From: an uncultured beta proteobacterium
GTDB taxonomy: Bacteria; Pseudomonadota; Gammaproteobacteria; Burkholderiales; Burkholderiaceae_C
DNA length: 64,000 nt
Assembly: GCA_903906695.1 (NCBI GenBank)
Contig: CAIVLG010000267.1
Span: forward strand, 22,418-86,417
Direction of reading: 5' to 3'
The notes under the pieces were generated by a model. The model worked only from the letters and a program-made list of their open reading frames with translations, did not search any database and was not told the DNA's origin. Both the position numbers and the translations under genes were made by a program. Positions 17,523 to 26,120 of this stretch are shown one piece after another (the stretch's first letter is position 1; each line of letters starts with the position of its first letter).

Positions 17523-18676
17523 GCCATGGCCTTGCCAGGCAGCGTGCCCTCGAGTTTGCAGATGATGCCCAGCATGATCTCGTCGGCACCGCCACCGATC
17601 GAAATCAATCGACCATCTCGATACGATTGCGAGATCGGGTTGTCTGCGGTAAAGCCCATGCCACCCCAGTACTGCAGGCAACTGTCGGCGACCTCTCGGC
17701 TCAGTCGCCCGGCCTTGAGCTTGGCCATCGAGGCCAGCTTGGTGACGTCCTTGCCCGAAATGTAGGACTCGACCGCACGATAGGTCAGCGCACGCAGGGC
17801 CTCAACCTCTGTGCGCAACTCGGCGAGACGGAAATGCACGACCTGGTTGTGCAAGATCGGCTTGCCAAAAGTGTGGCGTTGCCGGGTGTAGTCAATCGTC
17901 TGGTCGATCAAGCGGTCCAGCGAACGCAATGAACCGGCTGCACCATACAGGCGCTCTTCCTGGAACTGCAGCATCTGGAACATGAAACCCATGCCTTCCT
18001 GTCCGACCAGATTGCGTCGCGGCACCCGCACATTGTCAAAGAACAGTTGCGCGGTATCCGACGAATGCATACCGATCTTCTCGATTTTCTGCCGTGTCAC
18101 ACCCGGACTGTCCAGGCGAACCATGATCAGCGATTTGTTCTTGTGCACCGGACCTTCCGAGGTGTTGGCCAGCAGGCAGCACCAGTCAGCCTGCATCGCG
18201 TTGGTGATCCACATCTTGGAGCCGTTGATGATGTAATCGTCGCCATCCTTGCGCGCCGTCGTCTTGAGTGCCGCCACGTCGGAGCCGCCGCCGGCCTCGC
18301 TGACACCAATGCAGCCCACCATGTCGCCGGCGATGCTCGGCGCGAGGAATTCGCGCCTGAGTTCATCCGAGCCAAAGCGTGCCAACGCCGGCGTGCACAT
18401 ATCGGTTTGCACGCCGATCGCCATCGGCACGCCGCCGGCATTGCATTCGCCCAAAGCCTCTGCCATGACCATCGAGTAGCTGAAATCCAGCCCCATGCCG
18501 CCGTACTCCGTCGGGTACTTGATGCCCAGCAAACCCAGGTCGCCCAACTTCTTGAAAACTTCATGCGCCGGAAACTGCCCGGCTGCCTCCCAAGCCGCAA
18601 TATGGGGATTGATTTCCTTGGCAACAAACTTGCGCACAGTGTCGGCGATCTGTTCGTGTTCCGGGGTAAATTTCAT
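17519..18676 (-). CDS. Acyl-CoA dehydrogenase (isovaleryl/citronellyl-CoA type)
   Basis: A 385-residue FAD enzyme. Signatures are 'GCIGVSEAGGGSDVAAL' (FAD binding), 'RQRHTFGKPILHNQVVHF' and, near the end, 'QYWGGMGFTADNPISQSYRD'. At the C-terminal position where many family members have the catalytic Glu (YEGT) it reads 'IGGGADEIM'. The alternative Glu used by isovaleryl-CoA dehydrogenase is present in 'FQEERLYG'. That points to a 3-methyl-branched substrate such as isovaleryl- or citronellyl-CoA. It is second in the operon, 48 bases after the beta-subunit gene. Confidence 0.9.
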   Translation of the reverse strand: MKFTPEHEQIADTVRKFVAKEINPHIAAWEAAGQFPAHEVFKKLGDLGLLGIKYPTEYGGMGLDFSYSMVMAEALGECNAGGVPMAIGVQTDMCTPALARFGSDELRREFLAPSIAGDMVGCIGVSEAGGGSDVAALKTTARKDGDDYIINGSKMWITNAMQADWCCLLANTSEGPVHKNKSLIMVRLDSPGVTRQKIEKIGMHSSDTAQLFFDNVRVPRRNLVGQEGMGFMFQMLQFQEERLYGAAGSLRSLDRLIDQTIDYTRQRHTFGKPILHNQVVHFRLAELRTEVEALRALTYRAVESYISGKDVTKLASMAKLKAGRLSREVADSCLQYWGGMGFTADNPISQSYRDGRLISIGGGADEIMLGIICKLEGTLPGKAMA

Positions 18677-18724
18677 AAAGACCTTTCGTTCGAAGAGGAA
18701 AAACCAGTGCCTGCTTGTGCGGCA

Positions 18725-20335
18725 CTACATGCGAGCCACGCCAAAGGTATTGGGGTGCAAATTGCGACCCTGCGCCTCTTCAGCCATGGCCAGACAAAGC
18801 CCCAGCAGTCGGCGCGTGTCGCGCGGATCGATGATGCCGTCGTCCCACAGCCGTGCCGTGCCAAAGAGTGCGGCCGACTCCTTGTCGAGCCGCAAACGCA
18901 GACCATCCGACATCGCTTTGAGCGCCTCCTCATTGGCGGCAATGCCGCTGCGCTCGATCTTGGCGCGGTTCACGATGTCCATCACCTTGGCCGCCTGGGC
19001 GCCGCCCATGACAGCGGTGCGCGCCGTGGGCCAGGAAAAGATGAAGCGCGGATCGAAACCCCGACCGCACATACCGTAGTTGCCAGCGCCATACGACCCG
19101 CCCAGCACGACCGTGAACTTGGGCACCCGCGCATTGGCGACGGCCTGAATCATCTTGGAGCCATGCTTGATCGCGCCGCTGCGCTCGGCCACCGAGCCGA
19201 CCATGTAGCCGGTTGTGTTTTGCAAGAAGATCAGCGGCGTGCCGCTCTGATCGCAAAGCTGGATGAATTGCCCAGCCTTGGTGGAGCCATTGGGCTGAAT
19301 CGGGCCATTGTTGCCGAGTATTCCCACCAGCCGACCTTGCAGGCGGGCATGGCCGCACATCGTCTCCGCCGCGTACTCGGCCTTGAATTCCAGGAAATCG
19401 GAGCCATCGACCAGACGCGCAATCACCTCGCGGACGTCGTAAGGTTCGCGTTCATCTGCCGGCACCAGACCGAGCAATTCTTGTTCGTCATAAAGAGGCT
19501 GCTGATATTCTTGGTGCTTCGGCACTTCGTCCCAATTCAACTTGTCGAGCACTTCGCGCGCCATGCCGATGGCATGCGCATCGTCCTCGCACAAGTACTC
19601 GCCCAGGCCGGTGACACGGGCATGGGTTTCGGCGCCGCCAATTTCGTCTTCGGTGCAATCCTCGCCGATGGCTGCCTTCACCAATGGCGGGCCGGCCAGG
19701 AAGATGTTGGATCGGCCGCGCACCAGAATCACATAGTCCGACAGGCCCGGAAGATAGGCACCACCGGCGGTTGACGAGCCGTGCACCACGGCGATCTGCG
19801 GCAAACCCGCTGCCGACATGCGCGCCTGATTGGCAAAACTGCGACCGCCTTCGACAAATATTTCACTCTGGTACATCAGATTGGCGCCGCCACTTTCCAC
19901 CAGATAGATCACCGGCAGCTTGTTTTCACGGGCAATGTCCTGGGCCCGCAGGGCTTTGCGCAAACCCATGGGCGCCACGGTGCCGCCCTTGACAGCGCTG
20001 TCACTGGCCGAAATCAGGCAGCGCTTGCCGGCCACCACACCAATGCCAACGATGGAGCCGCCACCGAGCACCGACTTCTTGCCATCGTCGTCGTGCATGT
20101 TGAGCCCGGCCAGACGACTGAGTTCAAGGAAAGGCGAACCGCGGTCCAACAGCCGCGCTACACGCTCACGTGGCAGCAACTGTCCACGGGCTTCAAATTT
20201 GGCTCGTTTGGAGTCCGACTCGGCGATCACCATTTGCTCCAGACGCTGGACTTCGGACAACAAATCCTGCATGCGCTTCACGTTCACTCCAAACGCGTCG
20301 GACTTGACATTGATCTTGGAACGGATAAGGGGCAT
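18725..20335 (-). CDS. Acyl-CoA carboxylase beta subunit (carboxyltransferase, geranyl/methylcrotonyl-CoA type)
   Basis: A 536-residue carboxyltransferase. Both crotonase-like halves are seen, with oxyanion loops around 'VHGSSTAGGAYLPGLSDYV' and 'LGGSYGAGNYGMCGRGFDPR'. Methylcrotonyl-CoA carboxylases, as I remember them, have 'GSCTAGGAYVPAMSDE' in the first loop. The HGSSTAGGAYLPGLSDYV form and 'SGGANLMYQSEIFVEGGR' recall geranyl-CoA carboxylase AtuC. ATG 20335 is chosen over an in-frame ATG at 20371 because a good promoter has its -10 box at 20363-20368, so transcription would start downstream of 20371. GAGAGG precedes this ATG by 10 bases. First gene of the operon. Confidence 0.9.
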   Translation of the reverse strand: MPLIRSKINVKSDAFGVNVKRMQDLLSEVQRLEQMVIAESDSKRAKFEARGQLLPRERVARLLDRGSPFLELSRLAGLNMHDDDGKKSVLGGGSIVGIGVVAGKRCLISASDSAVKGGTVAPMGLRKALRAQDIARENKLPVIYLVESGGANLMYQSEIFVEGGRSFANQARMSAAGLPQIAVVHGSSTAGGAYLPGLSDYVILVRGRSNIFLAGPPLVKAAIGEDCTEDEIGGAETHARVTGLGEYLCEDDAHAIGMAREVLDKLNWDEVPKHQEYQQPLYDEQELLGLVPADEREPYDVREVIARLVDGSDFLEFKAEYAAETMCGHARLQGRLVGILGNNGPIQPNGSTKAGQFIQLCDQSGTPLIFLQNTTGYMVGSVAERSGAIKHGSKMIQAVANARVPKFTVVLGGSYGAGNYGMCGRGFDPRFIFSWPTARTAVMGGAQAAKVMDIVNRAKIERSGIAANEEALKAMSDGLRLRLDKESAALFGTARLWDDGIIDPRDTRRLLGLCLAMAEEAQGRNLHPNTFGVARM

Positions 20336-20362
20336 TGAATGTGATCCTCTCGATTGCAGCGA

Positions 20363-20391
20363 ATTAGACATGAAGCTAACGTTAACGTCAA
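20363..20391 (-). promoter_or_regulatory. Sigma-70 promoter of the carboxylase operon with overlapping palindrome
   Basis: On the minus strand TTGACG (20391-20386) and TCTAAT (20368-20363) are separated by exactly 17 bases, a near-consensus promoter. The perfect palindrome ACGTTAACGT (20379-20388) overlaps the -35 box, a position suited to a repressor or a MerR-type regulator. The divergent MerR gene at 20816 is the obvious candidate. Confidence 0.65.
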
Positions 20392-20395
20392 TCTA

Positions 20396-20421
20396 ATACC
20401 GTATAGGTATTTTCCCTATAC
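20396..20421. promoter_or_regulatory. Nested inverted repeats, candidate second operator
   Basis: Two overlapping perfect inverted repeats are seen: ATACC-GTATA-GGTAT (20396-20410) and GTATAGG-N7-CCTATAC (20401-20421). They lie just upstream of the carboxylase promoter and in front of the divergent SCP2 gene, so they could serve both directions. No binding protein can be assigned from the sequence alone. Confidence 0.45.
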
Positions 20422-20497
20422 ATTACGTGAGACAGCTCTGCTAGCATGCAGTCGTATCAAGACCTTTATCTCTGGAACCCACTCATCAAGGAACCCC

Positions 20498-20794
20498 ATG
20501 AACCTCGAAGCCTGCACCGAAGCCATTCGCACCAAAGTCGGTTCTGACAGCGGACTTGCCGCCACCCTCAAATTTGACTGCGGTGCCGATGGCGTCATTT
20601 ATATCGACGGCAAATCCACTCCCAACACAGTGAGCAACAGCGCCGGGGAGGCCGATTGCACGGTCGGCATCACACTGGAAAACTTGAACGCCATGCTGGC
20701 CGGCGATCTTGAACCCGCCAACGGTTTCATGATGGGAAAACTCAAGGTCACGGGTGACATGAGTGTGGCCATGCGCCTGCAGCGCGTCATCTGA
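20498..20794 (+). CDS. SCP2 sterol-binding domain protein
   Basis: A 98-residue single-domain protein of the SCP2 family with the characteristic end 'NGFMMGKLKVTGDMSVAMRL'. These small proteins bind lipids and fatty acyl-CoA and may carry acyl-CoA substrates. ATG 20498 has AAGGA a few bases upstream. It is divergent from the carboxylase operon and 21 bases before the MerR gene. A link to the degradation of a hydrophobic acyl substrate is plausible but is inference. Confidence 0.88.
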   Translation: MNLEACTEAIRTKVGSDSGLAATLKFDCGADGVIYIDGKSTPNTVSNSAGEADCTVGITLENLNAMLAGDLEPANGFMMGKLKVTGDMSVAMRLQRVI

Positions 20795-20815
20795 ATCTGG
20801 CTGCGGATCCAAGGC

Positions 20816-21295
20816 GTGGCGACGTCCACCCGCTCGAAAGCTTCACAGGCGCAAGCCGTTGTCGACGCGCACCGCGATGAGGGCGCTTCGGAGCTATTTG
20901 GTATTACCGAATTGTGCAGAGAGTTCGGCATCACCCTGCGCGCCCTTCGGTTTTACGAAGACAAGGGGCTTCTGGCGCCCCGACGCGTCAACGGAGCGCG
21001 GGTCTACACGCGACGCGACCGGGCCCGGCTGGCCCTGATACTGCGTGCTAAAGACATCGGATCCCCGCTGTCCGAGATCAAGCGTTACCTTGACCTGTAC
21101 GGTGATCATGGGGAAGGTCGCGCCGAGCAGTTGCGCTACGTCATCAACCGCACCGATACCGCCATCAAGGAGTTGGAGCAGAAGCGCTCGCAAATCGATG
21201 ACACGCTGGCTGAATTGCGCGTCATCAATGCCAGTTGCCGCGGACATCTGGCGGCACGGCGCAGCGGCGAAAAGAATCCAAGCCAAACGGTCTAG
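20816..21295 (+). CDS. MerR-family transcriptional regulator
   Basis: A 159-residue protein. The N-terminal winged helix-turn-helix is 'FGITELCREFGITLRALRFY' followed by 'EDKGLLAPRR' and 'RVYTRRDRARL', then a dimerisation coiled coil with 'TDTAIKELEQKRSQIDDTLA'. There is no cysteine pattern of metal sensors. The group resembles LiuR, which controls branched-chain acyl-CoA degradation in proteobacteria. Start GTG 20816; there is no in-frame ATG before the domain. It probably regulates the divergent carboxylase operon through the palindromes at 20379-20421. Confidence 0.85.
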   Translation: MATSTRSKASQAQAVVDAHRDEGASELFGITELCREFGITLRALRFYEDKGLLAPRRVNGARVYTRRDRARLALILRAKDIGSPLSEIKRYLDLYGDHGEGRAEQLRYVINRTDTAIKELEQKRSQIDDTLAELRVINASCRGHLAARRSGEKNPSQTV

Positions 21296-21325
21296 AATTT
21301 GTCCCAATTCCGGATCGGCGTTGAC

Positions 21326-21589
21326 ATGGTGAATAAAGTTACTCAAATAGTTTCTGACAAGGCGTCTGCAGAGCCAGACACCGAAGTCGATCATCCTTAT
21401 GCGGCGACCGATCCGATACCCGTCCCTGAGGCAGTCGAGTCTGATACCGACACGTCATGGGATCTGTGGCAAGACCTGAGCACAGAAAGACCGGAACCAG
21501 AGGCGCATGCCAACAGCGCGTTCGCCCCTACCATGCCCGACACGCTGCCCCTTTCACTCGTTCCTGACACGCCGAAACGACGCCCCTGA
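21326..21589 (+). CDS. Hypothetical acidic small protein
   Basis: An 87-residue protein that I do not recognise. It is very acidic and proline-rich, with stretches such as 'DTDTSWDLWQDLSTERPEPE', and looks disordered. There are no membrane segments or cysteines. ATG 21326 is used; a TTG at 21299 would add 9 residues. It follows the MerR gene by 30 bases and ends 2 bases before the hemW stop on the other strand. Whether it is expressed is uncertain. Confidence 0.5.
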   Translation: MVNKVTQIVSDKASAEPDTEVDHPYAATDPIPVPEAVESDTDTSWDLWQDLSTERPEPEAHANSAFAPTMPDTLPLSLVPDTPKRRP

Positions 21590-21591
21590 CT

Positions 21592-22785
21592 TCAGTTTGA
21601 CTCGTCCTGCGGCGGCAGAAACAGGGACTGCAGGTCGTTCAAGAAGTCAAAGCCTCGCACACTGGGTTTGACGCTTTCCAGATCGCGCTCGATCCAGCCT
21701 TTTCTTTCAGCTTCTTGCAGACCGATTTCAATGGCCGACAGCGGCAGCCCTGTGCGTTCGTGAAACTGCCGCAACGCAAAACCATCTTTCAGCCGCAGCG
21801 CGTTGAGCATGAACTCGAATGAAAGGTCGGCACGAGTGACTTGCACCTCCTGCGCCAGGCAGTGGCCTTCGAGCGCCTTCTGCATGTACAACATGGGTTC
21901 TCTAAAACGCACTTGCCGCACGATGCGATGGGCAAAGCTGAGCTTGCTGTGGGCACCAGCGCCAAGGCCCAGATAATCTCCAAACTGCCAGTAATTCAGG
22001 TTATGCCAGCAACGATGGCCTGGCCTGGCATAGGCCGACACCTCATAGCGCTGCAGGCCGGCCTGCGTGGTCATGTCGGTAATCAGGTCCAGCATCTCAT
22101 AGGCGCTGTCGTCGTCAGGGATCTGTGGCGGAAATTTGGCAAAGTAGGTGTTGGGCTCAATCGTCAGGTGATAGATTGAAATATGTGGTGGCGCCGAAGC
22201 CAACGCAGTTGTCATGTCGTCTCTTAAGTCCGCCAGCGTCTGGCCGGGCAGTGCGTACATGATGTCCAGGTTGAAAGTGTCGAAGACTCGCGCCGCTTCT
22301 TCCACCGCTGCCAAAGCCTGAGCGCGATCGTGAATACGGCCCAACACTTTCAGGAAATCATCGTTAAAACTCTGCACCCCTACTGAAAGGCGGGTCACGC
22401 CAGCGGAGCGGAAGGCCTTGAATCGGCCTTTCTCGAAAGTGCCCGGATTGGCCTCCAGTGTGATCTCACAGGCCGGCGCGAGCGCAAGGCGAGCCCGAAT
22501 TCCTCCCAGGAGTTGATCGATCGCTTCGGGAGAAAACAGACTCGGCGTGCCGCCACCTAAGAAAATACTGTAAATTGTTCGTCCCCATAGCAGCGGCAGC
22601 GCCGCCTCCAGGTCAGCCATCAAGGCGTCGATGTAACGCTGCTGCGGCATTTCTGCCGGGCTTATCTCGTGCGAATTGAAATCACAATAAGGACACTTCC
22701 TGAGGCACCATGGGAGGTGAACATACAGCGACAGCGGCGGCAGGGCCGTCAACTGCAGCGTTCCTGAATTGGTGTCTGACCCCAA
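21592..22785 (-). CDS. hemW: Radical SAM heme chaperone HemW
   Basis: About 397 residues. It begins near 'PPLSLYVHLPWCLRKCPYCD', which holds the CxxxCxxC radical-SAM cluster and the following aromatic/Asp residues of the HemN/HemW family. 'FLGGGTPSLFSPEAI' and 'NLDIMYALPGQTLADL' follow. HemW inserts heme into target proteins and is often misnamed HemN. The open frame starts with TTG at 22785, inside a repeat element (22767-22789), and the first nine residues are encoded by that repeat. A TTG at 22752 with GGA 9 bases before it is an alternative start. Confidence 0.9.
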   Translation of the reverse strand: MGSDTNSGTLQLTALPPLSLYVHLPWCLRKCPYCDFNSHEISPAEMPQQRYIDALMADLEAALPLLWGRTIYSIFLGGGTPSLFSPEAIDQLLGGIRARLALAPACEITLEANPGTFEKGRFKAFRSAGVTRLSVGVQSFNDDFLKVLGRIHDRAQALAAVEEAARVFDTFNLDIMYALPGQTLADLRDDMTTALASAPPHISIYHLTIEPNTYFAKFPPQIPDDDSAYEMLDLITDMTTQAGLQRYEVSAYARPGHRCWHNLNYWQFGDYLGLGAGAHSKLSFAHRIVRQVRFREPMLYMQKALEGHCLAQEVQVTRADLSFEFMLNALRLKDGFALRQFHERTGLPLSAIEIGLQEAERKGWIERDLESVKPSVRGFDFLNDLQSLFLPPQDESN

Positions 22786-22789
22786 TTTA
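22767..22789. repeat. Copy 1 of a 20-base palindromic repeat at the rdgB/hemW junction
   Basis: On the minus strand the segment reads ATTGGGGTCAGACACCAATT. The identical 20 bases occur at 63896-63915 on the plus strand. It is itself partly palindromic (AATTGG/CCAATT ends). It supplies the TAA stop of rdgB (22789-22787) and the apparent TTG start of hemW. Motifs of the GGGGTCAGA type are dispersed in many beta- and gammaproteobacterial genomes. Confidence 0.8.
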
Positions 22790-23386
22790 TAGCCAGCGCT
22801 CGCGCATCAGTTGCACCATGGTCTGCGCAGCCCGGCCGCGATGACTGTTGGCGTTCTTCAACTCTACCGGCAGTTGGGCAAAGGTTTTGCCAAACTCCGG
22901 GATATACATGACCGGATCAAATCCAAAGCCATTGCTGCCGGCGGGTTCGCGGCTGATGTCGCCGCTGACCCGGCCGACGGCAATCAAAGGTTCCGGGTCC
23001 TGTGCACAGCGCACCGCCACCAGGGTACTGACCATGGCGGCACGCCGATTGGGCTGATCGCGCATTTGTTCAAGCAGGACGCGAACGTTGTTGACATCGC
23101 CCTTTGGGTAGCCAAATTGCGTTGCGTAGTAAGCCGTATCCACGCCCGGCAAGCCACCGAAGGCGTCGACACACAAACCCGCATCGTCGGCCAGTGCCGG
23201 CAAGCCACTTAACTGGGCAGCATGCCGGGCCTTGGCCAAAGCGTTTTCGACAAAAGTGTGAAAGGGCTCCGCCGCTTCCGCAATACCCAGATCGCCCTGC
23301 GCAATCAATTCCAGCCCGAGAGGCGCCAGCATGGCGCGCAATTCCTTCAACTTGCCCTGATTGTTGGAGGCCAGAACAATCTTCAT
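22787..23386 (-). CDS. rdgB: dITP/XTP pyrophosphatase (RdgB/HAM1)
   Basis: A 199-residue protein that removes non-canonical purine triphosphates (dITP, XTP) from the nucleotide pool. Conserved blocks are '[17 protein letters not shown]', '[18 protein letters not shown]' and '[14 protein letters not shown]'. Its ATG overlaps the rph stop by 4 bases. The TAA stop comes from a repeat element, so the last codons may have been altered when the repeat arrived; the protein ends 'QLMRERWL'. Confidence 0.95.
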   Translation of the reverse strand: MKIVLASNNQGKLKELRAMLAPLGLELIAQGDLGIAEAAEPFHTFVENALAKARHAAQLSGLPALADDAGLCVDAFGGLPGVDTAYYATQFGYPKGDVNNVRVLLEQMRDQPNRRAAMVSTLVAVRCAQDPEPLIAVGRVSGDISREPAGSNGFGFDPVMYIPEFGKTFAQLPVELKNANSHRGRAAQTMVQLMRERWL

Positions 23387-24111
23387 GCGCTCAAGGAGTG
23401 CTTCTGAAGGGCCACGAGTTCGCCTATGCCTTTTTCGGCCAGCGCCAGCAGGATATCCATCTCGCGGCGTGAAAATGCCAGCCCCTCGGCGGTTCCCTGA
23501 ATCTCGACAAAATGACCCGCGCCCGTCATCACGACGTTCATATCGGTGTCACAGGTCGAGTCTTCGACGTACTCCAGATCGAGCAGCGGCGTACCCTGAA
23601 CCATGCCAACTGAAATAGCCGCCACATGGTCGCGAATCGGACTCTGCTCAATCTTGCCTTGCCGCAGCAACTTCGTCACCGCGTCCTGTGCCGCCACAAA
23701 CGCGCCCGTGATCGCCGCAGTGCGGGTTCCGCCGTCCGCCTGCAAGACGTCACAGTCCAGATGAATGGTGCGCTCCCCCAGGCGGGCGAGGTCAAAGACC
23801 GATCGCATGGAACGGCCAATGAGGCGCTGAATCTCCTGCGTTCGCCCGCTTTGTTTGCCGCGCGCTGCCTCGCGCTCGCTGCGGCTATGGGTGGCACGTG
23901 GCAGCATGCCGTATTCGGCGGTGACCCAACCCTCTGCCGTGCCCCTCTTGTGAGCCGGTACTTTTTCCTCAACCGACGCGGTACACAGGACCTTGGTGGC
24001 GCCGAATTCGACCAGCACCGATCCCTCAGCGTGAATCGTGTAGCTGCGCGTCATGCGCACCGAACGAAGCTGGTCCGCCAAGCGGTTGCCGCTTCTGACA
24101 AAATGACTCAT
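23383..24111 (-). CDS. rph: Ribonuclease PH
   Basis: A 242-residue phosphorolytic 3'-exoribonuclease that trims tRNA precursors. '[20 protein letters not shown]', '[20 protein letters not shown]' and '[20 protein letters not shown]' are family signatures. ATG 24111 is preferred over an upstream in-frame start because it gives the usual N-terminus. It overlaps rdgB by 4 bases and follows the PP2C gene by 13 bases, so phosphatase, rph, rdgB and hemW probably share transcripts. Confidence 0.95.
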   Translation of the reverse strand: MSHFVRSGNRLADQLRSVRMTRSYTIHAEGSVLVEFGATKVLCTASVEEKVPAHKRGTAEGWVTAEYGMLPRATHSRSEREAARGKQSGRTQEIQRLIGRSMRSVFDLARLGERTIHLDCDVLQADGGTRTAAITGAFVAAQDAVTKLLRQGKIEQSPIRDHVAAISVGMVQGTPLLDLEYVEDSTCDTDMNVVMTGAGHFVEIQGTAEGLAFSRREMDILLALAEKGIGELVALQKHSLSA

Positions 24112-24124
24112 GAGACGATCTCCA

Positions 24125-25039
24125 TCAGGCCTTATTGGCCGCTGTTCGGCGTATCGCCTCGTTGATTTCCACGATCGCGCGCTCAATGTCCGCATCGTCC
24201 ATATCTTCCATCACAGGCACCGGCCGGGCGCCCTGGATGGTCGAGGCGAAGAAGCCGTCGCTTAAGGTTTCGGTTGAAACATTTTCCTGCGCGGATTCGA
24301 CATCGTCAGGAGTCTGCCACTCGATCGCGATAACGGTCACGTTATCACTGGTTTCCCCCCCGCTGCGAAGTGCGCTTTCGACCAGGTCCGGTACCGCATC
24401 GCTGACCGGTTTATGTCCCAAATGGTAAGTGATGTCTGCGTCACTGAGGCTGCTCCACAGACCGTCTGAACACAACATCAAACGATCGCCCTCCTGCAGT
24501 GCAAGCGGCCCGCTGATCTCAAACATCGGCCGCGTCGGCGAGCCCAGGCAGGTAAACAAAATATTGCGATTGCTTTGCTCGGGCGACATCGAACCGGTCG
24601 CACCGGTCTTCTGCTGTTCCACAAAAGAATGGTCCCGCGTGCGTACCAACAACGCTCCCTGGCGCACCAGATAGAGTCGGGAGTCACCACAGTGGATCCA
24701 TGTCACTGCGCCGGCCTGGACGACGGCCGCGACAACCGTGGTGCGGGGCGAGTCCAGCATATTCCTTTGCATCGCATATTGGAGAATCTTCCGGTGTGCC
24801 GCCGTCACTGCGGTGGTGAGGAACAGTGCCACATCAGGAAGCTCCGGCTTTGCCTCTTTTTGAAACATCGCCGAGATCACTTGCAGCGCCAGTTCCGCAG
24901 CGACTTCCCCCTGCGGGTGCCCTCCCATGCCATCGGTCAAGAAAAAGATTCCTGAGGCGCGCGTGTAGCAATACCCCATTCGATCTTCGTTGACCTCCCG
25001 CCCGCCTTTGCGACTGACCTGAAAGACGGCAAATTTCAT
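24125..25039 (-). CDS. PP2C-family serine/threonine protein phosphatase
   Basis: A 304-residue metal-dependent phosphatase. The metal ligands are in 'NEDRMGYCY', '[13 protein letters not shown]' and '[13 protein letters not shown]', with the final '[13 protein letters not shown]'. It has an acidic C-terminal tail of about 50 residues without a domain. Its start overlaps the kinase stop by 4 bases (ATGA), so kinase and phosphatase are made together, which suits a reversible phosphorylation pair. The target proteins are not encoded in an obvious way nearby. Confidence 0.92.
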   Translation of the reverse strand: MKFAVFQVSRKGGREVNEDRMGYCYTRASGIFFLTDGMGGHPQGEVAAELALQVISAMFQKEAKPELPDVALFLTTAVTAAHRKILQYAMQRNMLDSPRTTVVAAVVQAGAVTWIHCGDSRLYLVRQGALLVRTRDHSFVEQQKTGATGSMSPEQSNRNILFTCLGSPTRPMFEISGPLALQEGDRLMLCSDGLWSSLSDADITYHLGHKPVSDAVPDLVESALRSGGETSDNVTVIAIEWQTPDDVESAQENVSTETLSDGFFASTIQGARPVPVMEDMDDADIERAIVEINEAIRRTAANKA

Positions 25040-26043
25040 TTGACCCGTCCGGTCGCAGCGGTCGCTTTGATGACATTTTTCTTGGTATCCGTCACCATGG
25101 TGTCGAGTTTGAGCCGAACCTGTTCACCGACACTGAGTTTGGTATAGCGGCGCTCTCCTTCCCGACCCAGTTCCTTCTGCAAGGCAAATACCGACTGCGG
25201 TCTTGACAGTGGATCAAGCGACATGCACCACTCCACCACCTCGATCAGATTGTCCGAATAGACACCCCGCAAGCGCGTCAGGGCAATGGCGATGCGGTCC
25301 TTCTCCAGACGCTGCGGCGCCTCGTTCGGAGGGTACCCTTGCATGCAGGCGTAGATGCAGGCTCCGATGGCATAGATATCGGTCCAGGGCCCCATCGAGG
25401 TATCGCGCCGGTACATCTCAGGTGCGGCAAAACCGGGCGTATACATGGGTCGGATGAAATTGCCTTCCTTACTGAGAACTTCGCGTGCGGCACCGAAGTC
25501 GATCAGCACCGACTTGTTGTCATCGGTGATAAAAATATTGGCAGGTTTGATGTCCAGATGCAACATCTTGTGTTGATGAACAATTCTCAAGCCGCGCAAT
25601 ATTTCGTCGAACAGTGAGCGGATCGTCGATTCCCTGAATACCTTGGACTGTTTGAGATCGCGCGCCGTGATGATGAAATCCTGCAGGGAAGCACCCTCCA
25701 GATAATTCATCACCATGTACACAGTTTCGTTCTCCCGGAAAAAGTTCATCACACTGACCACCGAAGGGTGTGAGATCTGCGCCAGCGAACGGCCTTCTTC
25801 AAAAAAACTCTTCAGCCCAAGCCGGTACAGGGACAATTTTTCGGGCGGCACTTCAGGCAGCAAGGCGCCGGATTCCCGGGTGGCCAGCGATGCCGGCAGA
25901 TACTCCTTGATGGCAACCTGCTGACCGCTCGCATCCACCGCCAGATAAACCACCCCGAAGCCACCGGCAGCGACTTTGCGAACAATGCGATAACCACCAA
26001 TCATGGTATCGGGGGGTAGCGGTGCAGGTTTAACCTTGGCCAT
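25036..26043 (-). CDS. Eukaryotic-like serine/threonine protein kinase
   Basis: A 335-residue cytoplasmic kinase. The glycine loop is 'VAAGGFGVVYLAV', the lysine is in 'VAIKEYLPAS', the catalytic loop is 'MLHLDIKPANIFI', the metal loop is 'IDFGAAREVLS' and the APE motif is in 'TPGFAAPEMYRR'. The HRD arginine is leucine (HLD), so it is probably not regulated by activation-loop phosphorylation in the usual way. No transmembrane or PASTA domain is seen. ATG 26043 is chosen because it precedes the kinase domain closely. It is divergent from yicC-gmk-rpoZ-spoT. Confidence 0.92.
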   Translation of the reverse strand: MAKVKPAPLPPDTMIGGYRIVRKVAAGGFGVVYLAVDASGQQVAIKEYLPASLATRESGALLPEVPPEKLSLYRLGLKSFFEEGRSLAQISHPSVVSVMNFFRENETVYMVMNYLEGASLQDFIITARDLKQSKVFRESTIRSLFDEILRGLRIVHQHKMLHLDIKPANIFITDDNKSVLIDFGAAREVLSKEGNFIRPMYTPGFAAPEMYRRDTSMGPWTDIYAIGACIYACMQGYPPNEAPQRLEKDRIAIALTRLRGVYSDNLIEVVEWCMSLDPLSRPQSVFALQKELGREGERRYTKLSVGEQVRLKLDTMVTDTKKNVIKATAATGRVK

Positions 26044-26120
26044 AATTTTTGAATGAACAACCGCTACGTCTACATGAATCGGGTTATTCTCAAGTACATC
26101 CCATTGATAAGAGAGTCGAG

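Noticed and set aside
18047-19774. 575-codon open frame on the plus strand
   Set aside because: It is antisense to the acyl-CoA dehydrogenase and carboxylase beta genes, has no recognisable domain and shows the His/Gln/Arg-rich composition of a GC-rich shadow frame.
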